A stretch of DNA of 64,000 nt from Cristatella mucedo (taxonomy: Eukaryota; Bryozoa; Phylactolaemata; Cristatellidae): positions 9,127,501 through 9,191,500 of the forward strand of contig WPIO01000005.1 in the NCBI GenBank assembly GCA_009760855.2, written 5' to 3'. The translations under genes were made by a program, and so were the position numbers. Below are positions 24,401 through 36,800 of the stretch, piece by piece (position 1 is the stretch's first letter; each line of letters begins with the position of its first letter). The notes beneath the pieces were generated by a model. That model did not search any database. It worked only from the letters and a program-made list of their open reading frames with translations, and was not told where the DNA came from.

Positions 24401-27400
24401 GGTTCGTCTGTCCTGACGGTGTTGTCAAAGACTGATTTAAATTCACGATTTGATTGTAGTGATTTCCTGGATCTAGTGCTTTTGGCATAGAAAATGCCAG
24501 TTCAAAATTATGCTTGGGATTTCTATAAAAACAAAAGAGCAGGTGAAACGAGAACCTTCTAAAGTGAAAAGAGCACCTTGGCGGGCAGCCGAGCTGACGC
24601 GCTGCTTGTGTGGACGATCAGACAGTACGGGTTTAACCAGAGGCTGAGCCGCGATTTTCATCTAACCTGCACGATTTTCATGTAGGGTAAGAGCCGCAAT
24701 ATTTTCATTTAATGGGCCAGACCCGCAAGGAATTACAAATCATAGCGTATAACTATGGCGGGTATTCGGCGCGAACTCGGTGGTTGTTCTTCGAGTATCA
24801 GTAGGACATAATTCCGAGGTCGGTGACGGTTTGGGGGCACATGAGGTCGCTGCCCCGTTATGGAGATGCAAACGCCCCCTGACCCCTTGCTGGGGTTTAA
24901 CTGTCGAAGTTGAAAAGATGGCGCTTCTCTTGCGTTAGGAGAACTCCTAGGTCTCTGGCAACTTTGCACCAATCGGCCTGTCAATTTAGCCATACGGCGT
25001 CTTACAAGCACTCCGTCAGAATTCCCTAGTTATAATGTTGCGATTGCTGAGACTTTCGTGGGCCACAGATCCGTTGACCTAACTCGACCGCGAGGCGAAC
25101 AAGCGAGTCGGCCAACGATCTGCCGCCAGAAGCCAAGCACGCGCGCTGTTTAGATGCAATTCAAGTAGCCAGCTCGAAGGCCTACGGTTCACACCACCGA
25201 TGAGGATGCCGTCCATGTGCAGTGTATCACTGTAGTTTCACTACGGGATTCGATCGGCGAGAGACTGGCAAACCTGGTTGGCTAAATTGTACTTGACTTT
25301 TCTGTACGTAGACTGGAGAAGAAGATGGCCCTTATAAAAAAAAGCAGGTCGAAGTCGATGTCGAAGTCGATGGCACTTATCCTAGTAGATCTCGAAATGC
25401 AGCGCCACAAAATGCGCCGAGCGGCGCTGAGCCTGCTACGCTGGAGCGCCTACTGTCATGTATTCAAGGCTGCTGGGCGGCTTTCTGTGCGCCGTCGATG
25501 GCCGACGAAACACAGCGAGCTCGTGCCACTCGGAGGGGACGTCAGCTCTATGCGCATGTCTCCGCCGCGCCAAACTTTGTGTGGCAACCGATCCGCCCAG
25601 GAAATGAAATCTGAAATTAAAAGAATTAAATGCGGCCATCTTTCAGCAGTCTTCGAGTTACTTTTCTAGACAGTCGTCTTCCCGCTATCTAATTAAAGAC
25701 CGTCAGAGAGGTGAATCCTGATTAATTTTTTTTTTAGCCGGCACGGATCTCGTGGAGGCTATCAATATCTGTTGCTTTGCGGAAAACCATTACATTTTTG
25801 CCGTGTAATTCTGTCGGATTGAGTTTTGTTACTAGTCCAGATAACGGCATCGACGACCGGCACACGCAGAATAGGCGATCGAGCTTTTTCGGCAAATTAG
25901 GCCAGGGACCTATCGGGACGCTAGGTCCTATCGAAGTGACGACGGTTCAGGATCGATAAGCTGCTAGATTCTTGTCTCTTGCTCCTAGTGACCCTGCAGC
26001 TCATTGCTTTACCGTCGGCTTAATGGCTTCGAAGACATTTTCGTCCTCAGCCGATACGCATGCGTTTGCCGGCACGCAGATCTGCCGCTCGGTACGATAA
26101 GCCCGCAGGCGTGCTTCCGGCAGAACTGGCGGCGCGAGCGCAGCCTAGCAACGCAGCGCTGGGCAGCGCAGGAGCGAGTGCAGAGCCTGCTGCTGAGCGC
26201 CTGCAGCGTTCTGCAGCTGGCGGCTCGGAAGCAGCGACCAGGGATCTGGCCAAGCTAGAAGAGTATAGCTCGCCGTTTACCACAGCCACGCTGGACGTGC
26301 AAACGGTCGACGAGGGCCGAAGACCGTCCCTGCCACAGTGCCCTCTGGTGCTCGTGTTCGGTAAGCCTCCCGTTGCTATTCAGAAGCAGAACTGTTTGCG
26401 GCCGCCTCTCTTGTTGGTTATTTCTGCAAGTTCGCTGCATCGGCCTGCCATGTTGCGGTAATGTCACATAGCTACAGGCGCTCGTCGGAATTCAGCAGCC
26501 AGATTCGGCTTAAAGCTGCAAGATAATCCATCACTAGCCATCGACACAGAGGTGCATGTGGCAATGTCGCTGCATCGCTCCTGTGGCATTGGACTAGCTG
26601 TAGCTCATTCTTGTTATTTACGGAAAACCGCCAGCGATAGACCTTTTCTATTTTTTTAAGCAGTATTAGCTAGGGCGGCTAATGCAACTTTCGAAATCCG
26701 CGTCGATACGAATGCGTGGAGCGGCTCGGGAACACAATGTCGTGATCGGAACACATTTCGCAAGCAATAGGTGCTTGACTTCACGTTAGATGACAACCGC
26801 TGGTAGAACTGGCAGACACTCTACCGAATTAAAACAGATTATAGGTCATATTAACCTAAGGTTATGTTATGTCATATAAACCTAAAGTTATGGCGTATGC
26901 GGTTCCTTTACAATCATAGTACGGAACTGCCAATAAAGTGTGGAGCTATTAGTAGGACCTAGCTGCTCAGTCACCAACCATTCGACGTCAATCCGCCAGA
27001 TGCCGCGCATCCACCTAGCCACCTGGCCACCTAGCCACCTGGCCACCTGGCCACCTAGCCACCTAGCCACCTAGCCACCTGGCTAGGAGAAGCTCCAACC
27101 ATCAAATTGCTACGAACCCGGGTAGAGGCTCTGGATTTCATCACACACAAACACCGGCGAGGTAACTGTAATAGTCCTAGCTGCTTCGCGACCGAAAACT
27201 GGTTAATCTCGCTCCTAGAAGCATGGCTATAATTGTAAATAAATAACTATTGTTCATGTGTATGGCACCTTAAGAGAACTTAACATTAATAGTAATAATA
27301 CATTTGTGTAGCGCCCTCAGAGAACTTAGCCTGTATTCAGGCCCTTCACATATGCCATCGGGCTATTGAGTGATAGAAGCAGCACCAATGCACGTCGGTA

Positions 27401-30400
27401 TGCCGATGATTGCGTAGCACGACTGTTACCACTATGAGACCAAGTGGTTTCTAGCTCTCTACTCCTCAACTCAAGAGGGTCACATCTGCCCCGAACCGAG
27501 ACAGGAAGTGAACTGACTAGTTATTGAAACCGCAATGCTTTGGCTACCTTAGATTATTATCTCACGCTCTTTCATCACGATCTTAATTCAAGAGGCGCTA
27601 ATCCCGACAGCCATAAATTGTAAACTTGTTTTGATATCGACCTGCTTTTGAACGCTGCATAGACTCGTAGTTTTGCAGTACGCACGCTCAGCTACTGGTC
27701 GGCCGCTCTGAGCAGCTGCATATGATTCGGAGCACGATGCTTTAGCTGCCGCGTGCTTGTGCTCACCGGCAGATGGCTTCTGCAGAATTGGCAAGCAAAG
27801 GTTATGCCAGAGGCTCCCCTGAAGCTTTGTCACTTTGGCTTGGCCGTGTCACCATGCTGCCGATATCGGCCGATGTCTCTCCAACTTGTATGCAATTTTA
27901 GCAAATAGAGGGATGAAAAAACAGGTATCAGACAACACCTGCAGTACGTCCTAAGATCATAAAAAGGCTCGAAAATCTTACTCGAAAGTATATAAAAGTA
28001 TTATATTATAAGGCTGTCTTTATTAAGCGAACCACCACAATTTAGCTTTGCATGTTCTAGTCTTTAGATTTTTCCAGCACAAGCTGGCTTCACTGCGTTA
28101 TTGAACGCTTACAGGCCTTTTATCTGACATCCGGTTAAACCGCGCTCCTAACCGTCCCCCATCGACTGTGCATCGCTTGAATTCGGTAAGCTTCGGTAGT
28201 GCTAGCAGTAACCACTGCCATCGGTTGCCAGCTAATCCATAGCTCGCAATGTTTTTGAGAACGGCGGGCAAAAGCGAGTCTGTGAGGGCGTAGCAGACGA
28301 TGGCGACTCCTTCATGTGGCTCGATGCAACACTGGTGACGGACGCTCTTCGTTGTGCTGCCATCCTAGATTTATGGCTTGCAGGCGGTCCGGGCTTGGAC
28401 CGTACCAACCACTGCCAGATGTTGGCGGAGCGCTACCCCGGATGGCTGCACGTCTCCACCGGCAAACTGCTACGTTCTGCAGCCGGGGCACGCGCTAGGG
28501 GCGACCAGAAGTGGGCTGCGGCAGGCGTACAGATCGGCCAGGGCTTGCTCGTGTCCGACGTAAGTTCGCTGCGCGAGACCGCATTGCTGCTGCGATGCAA
28601 CGTGCAAAGACAGTCACGAAGGCACCTGCTCTCGATATCGCTTTATGAGGCGGGGCAGCTAATCATAGGAAAGCTAAAGGGGTGTGTCGGGTGGCTTGGC
28701 CGCTTGACACGTCCCTTCAGGTAGTCTAAGAAGAGAAGGAGAGAAGAACCTGCTTCCTCCCCCCTTGGCCGCTGTCCAGGACACAACCTGGTCGGAATTG
28801 GATCAGTCTCTCGGTCTCTGGTCGGTTCGACTTCATTGTGGGCCCATTGGCCACAGAAACAACAGTTGAGACCGTGTGCCTAGACGTGGACATACAGAGC
28901 TTCATATTTTTACGATCTTATTTCGATTTTGCGTTTCAGAAATCGCTCCTTCCTCGCGCTGGGCGATCCCAACATTAATTTTGATAATCCGACTAAAACT
29001 TCACTTGTGGCTCATGTACGCGGCCCAAATCACGACAAGAGAATCGCAATCGATCAAAAATTCTCTCGCGATTCCTGACAATTCCTATAACTTCCACACA
29101 CCTGACTGCATGCCGATCTCATTTCCTCTGTACTCTTCGGTATAAAAAATCTTCTGCAAATCTTGAAACGGTTATATCCTTGACACGTATGTTTTCTGTA
29201 TAAAAAATACCTTCTTTGCCCTTTCAGCTCAGTTCTCCATCCATCCTGCCTTCGCTGGTGGAATGCTACAACACGATGCTTGCCGATGTTCCTGACGAGC
29301 TTGTTCCCTTGACTAAGCATACATAAACCCTCGCACAGATGTCCTATAGTTTGCTGCAGACGTTCAACTAGATATTACTACTAAGCATAAGCTTACAAAA
29401 ATCAGAACTGGATGTCTATCGACTGGAATACGAAGACTATTGTAGGTCTTACCTATCCATCCTAACTGAGATCAAATGTAGCTTGTATAGGAGCCTAGTG
29501 GAATCAAAAATATACAAGCCAGACATGTCTATATCGACCACCAACCATAGCCTTAACCACATCCAGATCAACACCTTACCTAGAGATTCTTAAAGCGGTC
29601 TAGCGAGTCGTCTTTATAGATTTTTTGCCATCAATATATGTTAGATATTTTCCTCCCCGTGCTAGAGAGCGGCCTCGGGCGACTCTTAGCGTAGTGTGGA
29701 CCTTTAACTGATTTCTGCGCGATACCTTTTGCTATTCCGCTGCTATCTTCGCTGTGACTATTCATGAGCTGTCGTCGGATATGCTGCACAAAACAGGACC
29801 TGCTTAGCCTAAGATACTGGATCTGTTCACTCACTGCTAGCTAAAGCCGCGAGTACAGGTAAACAGCAACTAAAACTCTGTCAATGGCAGTAAGGTAAAT
29901 GCCGATTATACTAGCCAATAGAATAAACCGTTGAATGATGCTACCGATGACTTCAGCTGAATAGAAAGCAGAATTTGTATAGATTTACCGCAATTCAGCA
30001 TAGAATATCACTGTGCTAGGGAGTACTCTTGACAAGTATGCTCTCATTCATTCTATCCGTGTAAAGAGTCGCGGAGATTTTTTTTTATTTACAAAAAAAA
30101 TTCAAAAGATGCGTTGTGTTAAGCACAGGCTTGGACGTCATTTTAAGAAATCGGGGTCTGACGCAAATGTATTCAATTTCAAAGACTTCCTTCGAGTTTA
30201 CACCCGGAAGTCTAAAAAGCCGGTGCTCCTTCTTTCACTCGAAAACTGAATTCCTGCCTGTCGGACCCAAAACAGATTTATAAGACAGTAAACCATTTAC
30301 TGGCTAATGCTTAGAGGTCCGACTCCTCAGATATTAACGGCTCACCCGAAAAGTTTTCGGCCTTCTTTTCTGAAAAAAGTGTGCACATTCGTGCCTCCAT

Positions 30401-33400
30401 TAAGCCTCTTCCGACTAAAGCAATTGTGGAATCACAACATTTAACCATCCTTAAAAGGTTTTCCGAAGATTCTGCGTGCGATGTGGCTACCTTAATAAGG
30501 TCTAGCAAAAAGAGCTCGTTTCTTAAAGACCCTATAACATCTTCTCTGCGATCTTCACTGGTAGACCAACGTAGCCCTGACATAACCGAGATTATTAGTG
30601 CTTCTTTGAAAAAAGGGGTCGTATCCAAGTCCTTCAAATTGGCAATCGTTACACCGATACTTAAAAAGCCGGGATTAGATACAGAGGTCCTTGCAAATTA
30701 TTGCCCAGTTTCCCTTTTCCTTTTCTTGTCAAAGATTCTTGAAAAAATTGTCGCTAAGCAGCTGGTTGCACTTATTGAAAAGAATGAAATGTCAGAAACA
30801 TTTCAACTGGGATTCGAGAGGCAGCACTCCACTGAACCTGCTCTCCTCCGTATTAAAAACGGCATTCTATGTGGCAACGATGACGGGAATGTCACTGCCC
30901 TAGCTCTGCTAGATCTATCGGCTGCCTTCGACACCATTGATCACGATGTCCTACTTGAACGATTGAGAACAACGATCGGTCTGACAGACGAGGCGCTTGC
31001 GTGGTTTAAATCGTACTTGTTTGATCGTGTTAAATCCGTGTCTTGTGGGGGTCAGGTCTCATACACGAGACGGGTCACCTGTGGAGTCCCCCAAGGGCCC
31101 GTCTTCGGTCCCTTGCTGCCCTCCATATATACTGAACCTCTGGGAAAAGTGATTAAGGCCCGTGGAATAGGATATCACTTTTATGCTGACGATACTCAGC
31201 TGCAGTTTTCATTCAAATAGTCGGATTCTGCTGCAGCAACTGACAAACTGAATGTTTGCCTTGCCGACATTCGATCGTGGATGTCGGAAAACTTCTTAAA
31301 ACCAAATGACGATAAAACTGAACTGCGGCTCATAGGAAATCCTAAGCGTGTGGCTGGATTAAAAGGCTTTGCTCTTCTAACAGGTGATGCTATTGTGCGA
31401 CCATCACTACGAGCTCGAAAATTTAGGTGTCGTTTTTGACAGCTGCCTCAATTTCAAAAGCTTCATTCAGAAGTCTGCTTCTACATCTAGCCATCACGTC
31501 CGATTCCTATCTAAGGTTAGGAGCTGTCTTTCACAGTGGCTTGCAAAAAATTTAACTTGCTCAGTAGTTTTGTCTCGGCTTGATTATTGTAATTCCGTTT
31601 TGGCTGGGCTACCAAAAACGCAACTAGGCCACTGCAGCGAACCATGAATATGGCTGCAAGGCTAGTTTTCAAGTCTCATAGGTTTGACCATGTGTCTCCT
31701 TTGCTAAAAGAGTTACGATGGCTGCCGGCTGATCACCGGATACAGAGCTAAGTTCTTGCCCTGAGCCACAAGGCTTGGTTCCTCCATACCTGGCTGAACT
31801 GCTAGACCAGTTTCACCCTCCTCGTTCGTGCCCTCAGATCCTGTATGGACAATAGACCTCGTGCCCTCAGGTCCTGTATGGACAATAGATTAGCTGTTCC
31901 ATTCCTGCGCTTAAAGACCGTTGGCGACAGAGGCTTTACCTCTGTTGGTCCTAGGCTGTGGAACTTGCTGCCACGATTCTTACGCAACGACAACTACTAT
32001 GCTGCTGCCGACTATGGCTCATCCTTTTCAGCAGTCCTGAGTTGCTACTTCCATGCTACTCACTACCTCAACTGCTCTCCTGACTCTGCTATGCTTCTTA
32101 TCTTCTGTTTGTTGTGTTCGATGAAGTCTGTTGGCTACCGAATTTGTACCGAAAGCAGCTCAGGCTGTGAGTTGCCTATACGAAACTCTCCTGCGTAGCA
32201 CCCACATAGTCTCTATGGCTCTGTGGAGTTGCAGACGGAGATGCATTACATTAAATTACAAGATCAGAGATTACATTCGCCAAGTACCATCCCTTCAGGA
32301 CTCTTCAACCTTCGTTCCTTGCTCAATGCATCAAAGTCTACCTTTAAGCCTGCTGCCCCTGCTGACCTCGAGCTCGATCTCTCCTAGTATGTGAGCACTA
32401 CGTACTAGCCCCGTCGATCTCATACGTACTGTCCTCCTCAGATGACTAGAGCTGCTGTTGCTGCTGCCCTGCATAACTAAGATTATAAATAAATCATTAG
32501 CCTCGTGCATTGTCATAGCAGCCTTCAAAGAGGCTGTGTTACGGAAATTTAAAACGAAGTAAACACTAGACCAGGAGAACTTGAACAACTTCATTCCAGT
32601 CTCCCTGCTGCCATTGCTATCAGTGAAAATGGATGAGGTAGTAGCAGACCAGCTTAAATAATATCTAGCAAAAGAGTTCACTTCAGATTTTAAACCTATA
32701 AGCTCTACAGAGTGAGACTGCTACCAGTTTAAAACGACCTACTCCATAATTCTAACTTATAAAGAGTCTCTGCTACACGCAGGATTTGCTTTGTCCACGT
32801 GACTCGCCTCTTGTGACTGTATGCCTTCAGGAATTAAGCATGCTATTATCACTTTATTATTTTACCACTGTCTTATTACCAGTGCTATATCAGCCGATAC
32901 CTTTCCTTTGTAGCCAATGTCCAGTGCCTAGAAGGAGCTTTGGTTCTTGTTGGGCGAAATGCAAATGTATTGCTGCCAGCACTACTTTTATGATTTGCGG
33001 ACGGTTTGAATCTCGTCGGAGACCAGCCGCGCATGTTATATTTTCTATCGCACCCAAGTTCTCATTCACTTGCACACATTTAGAACGGAATAAGTTCCGA
33101 ACTGATCGGCACATCGCTTACTGATCAGTATCCTTAAGCTGCAGTTCATAAGGTCGTATTGGTTAGCAGATTGCGTTTCGCTTGTCTAGAGCGAACACGT
33201 AGTGTACTGTGCCCGTCGATATTTGTTTTCAGCAGCCAGGCAGCGATGCAGGGTTTGTTGACGCGCGTGCCCTGTATCTGTGTCCGGTATCTGCTCGCAG
33301 GATCTAGCACTCCAAGTTGTTCTGACTGAGCTGAACTTACACCACGACGCGGAAGGGATAATCCTGGATGGCTACCCGCGAAATCAGCGTCAGCTGGAGG

Positions 33401-33774
33401 ACTTCTATCGAAGCGTACGCCGCGACTCGAATGCTCGCGAGCTCTCGGAGCGCTGGTCGCGCGGATTCGCTCGCTTCGCTAGCTGCAGCGTCCGTCCGTC
33501 TGTCAAGGCAGTACGCTGCGAAACGCGCTCGACATTGTTGGCAGGTGGGCGGTCCGTCGCTGATCGTCCTCCTCGACTGCGCGGAGGAGAGCCTGCTGGG
33601 ACGGCTTACAAAGCGAAACTCTAGCGACAGCTCGACGCCAGAAGAAGCGACGAAGAGGCTCGGCATCTTCAGAACGCAGACCCTGCCCGTCATCAAGTAC
33701 TTGGACACGCAGGGAAAGCTCGCGATCGTACGTATGCTGTCAGCTCCTCCTCCTCCTCCTCCTCCTCCTCCTCC

Positions 33775-33809
<35 letters not shown>

Positions 33810-36800
33810 TTAGGTCGTAGCTCTCTGGTGAGACGGAAGTCCGTCTCGCCGCTCGCGAATGCTCTCTGTGCTGCTTCTCTGGGAGCGATCGGTTCGCTGC
33901 AGCGGCCGTAGCGCGACTAGCGCGTCCGTCGCTGGTGCGTCCGTTTCGCTGGCTGAAACCGTCGAGTGGACGGCTATTCGGCGGTCTCCTCTCTTAAAAG
34001 CAGTCCGAAAGACGCGAGCGCTTCGGCGCCATTGCGTCTAGCGAAGCGCGATCAAATACGGCACGCCGCCTTCCCCTCCCCCCTGCCGCCGCTGCGACCG
34101 CGCAGCTACGCTCTCGCGTCGGGTTCGCGACCGCCCGCCGGCTTTCGCGCGGATCTCGCGCTTTCCCGAGGCGGCACTGCTCCGGCGGCGAAGTCCGTTT
34201 CCAGCAGCCCGTCCGCGAGCGTGCACACATCAGCGGCCACCAGCCAAACTGTCGGCCAAATTTTAGCTCTCTTCATAGGTTAGCTTTTTTTTATCGGGGG
34301 TTTCGTTACCCGGGCTGGGACGAGAACCCGGGGGGGGGGGGTTCCACATATTAGAAGCCGCGCTTCGCCTTCACCTTTCTAGAACAAGCTGCGCGAAGCT
34401 GCGGCTTCGGCTCCATATTGCAGAAAACGGCGGTGCGAGTTTACCGAAAAATATGTTACGCAGTTTTTCATTGGCGTTCTTGTGCGCATCACCGCCGAGG
34501 CCCGGCGACCCGGCAGGCGCGATCCACTTGCCGCGCTAAAAGTGAAGCTTCGCGAAGCTCCAGTTCAGTCGCGCGTTGCGGACAGCCTGGCGCGTTTCGT
34601 TTAACCGCAAAATAAATTCACTATTATTGCGCCAGCGCGTTCGCGAGCAAATGGCCTCCAAAAGTCATTCCAGGTGTTGGCCGAGGAGCTTTCGCAATGC
34701 GATTCAACAAAAAAGTTATGCGACGCTGCGTCTTCTTTCCGAATTACATAGAATTGCATGTGCTAGGCTTACGCGTAGAATTTCACGCCTCCGACCGAGG
34801 CGCATTCTCATGCAAACGACTTTCAAAGAACTTTTTCGAGAGTAAACTTGCAACTTCGTGTCATTAGGCACGACTGTTCTCGTTTTAACGGGCTGCAAAG
34901 ACCCATCCGGGGCCTCCAGGTCTCCTGCTACCCAATTCACTTTTGCAGCCACGTCAAGTCGGAGGTGCATACCTCGATAGCGAGTACATACTACGGGCAA
35001 TTTGTCAGATTGCTTATGCAAAATATCTTTGGGGTTGTTATCGATACAGTCGCATGTGATATTGGCTGGAACGCTAATCGCCTGAGGATAATCTCCCAGG
35101 TAATATTTGCAGGGCTGCATTTCTCGATCTTGGCGAACGCCATTCTAAAACAATAATTCGATTACCGCAAAATTTATAGATGTCTGTTCATATTTTGCAT
35201 TTTTTTCTGAGGGCACATTGCTAAGATATAATATTTTTTCATTTTACGTAATGTAATGTAATGTATCTCCGTCAGTAACTCCAAAAAGTCATAAAGACCA
35301 TGTGGGTGTTACGCAGGAGAGTTTTGTATAGCGCACTCACAGCCTAAGCGGCTTTCGGTACGCATTCGGTAGCCAACACACTTCGTCTCACGCAACAAAG
35401 AGAGAGTGGGAAGCATAGCAGAGTTAGGAGAGCAGTTGAGGTAGTGAATAGCATAGAAGTAGCAGTTCAGGACCGCTGAAAAAGATGTGCCATAGTCGGC
35501 AGTTGGAGAGTAGATGTCGTTGCGTAAGAATTGTGGAAGCGAGTTCCACAGTCTAGGACCTGCAGAGCTAAAGCTTCTGTCGCCAACGGTCTTTAAGCGG
35601 AGGAATGGGACAGCTAATTTATTGTCCACACAGGACCTGAGGGCGCGAACAGGCTGAAACTGATGCAGCAGTTCAGCTACGTACGAAGGAGCCAAGCCGT
35701 GGCGGGCCTTGTGGGTCAGCGTAAGAACTTTGCTCTGTATCCTTTGCTCAACCGGCAACCATCCTAGCTCTTTCAGCAAAGGTGACACGTGCTCAAACCG
35801 CTGGGACTTGAAGACCAGCCTTGCAGCCATATTCATAGTCCGCTGTAGTGGCATAATAGCTTTCTTTGGTAGCCCAGCCAAAAGGGAATTACAATAATCA
35901 AGCCGAGACAGAACTAAAGAGCTAGTTAAATTGTTTACAAGCCACTGTGGGAGACAGCTTCTAATCTTGGATAGGGATCGGATGTGATGGCTAGCTGTAG
36001 AGGCAGTCTTCTGAATGAAGCTTTTGAAATTGAGGCAGCTGTCGAACACGACACCTAGATTACGAGCACGTGGTGAAGGTCGCACAATAGCATCACCTAT
36101 TAGAAGAGCAAAGCCTTTTAATCCAGCCACACGCTTAGGGTGTCCTATGAGAAGCAGTTCGGTTATATCGTCATTTAATTTCAGGAAGTTTTCCGACATC
36201 CAGGATCGAATATCGGCAAGGCAAACATTCAGTTTCTCAGTTGCTGCAGCAGATTCCGACGGTTTAAATGACAAATACAACTGAGTATCGTCGGCATAGA
36301 AGTGATATCCTATTCCATGGGCCTTAATCACTTTTCCCAGAGGTTGCGTATAAATGGAGAACAGCGAGGGACCAAGTACAGACCCTTGAGGGACTCCACA
36401 GGTGACCCTTCTCATGTCTGAGACCTGACCCCACACACGACACGGATTGAACACGATCAGACAAGTATGATTTAAACCACGCCAGTGCTTCGTCTGCCAG
36501 ACCGATCGTTGTTCTCAGTCGTTCAAGCAGAACTTCGTGATCAATGGGGTCGAAGGCAGCAGACAGATCTAGCAGAGCTAGGGCAGTGACATTCCCGTCG
36601 TCGTTGCCACGTAGAATGTCGTTGTTAACACAGAGGAGAGCAGTTTCAGTAGAGTGCTGCCTCTTGAAACCTGATTGAAATGTTTCTGACATTCCATTAT
36701 TTTCAATATGTTCAACTAGCTGCTTAGCAACAATTTTTTCAAGAATCTTTGACAAGAATGAAAGAAGGGAAACTGGACGATAGTTTGCTTGGACCTCTGT

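Noticed and set aside
26888-27070. Minus-strand frame of ARWLGGQV repeats
   Set aside because: Product of the 9-bp minisatellite, with no other support.
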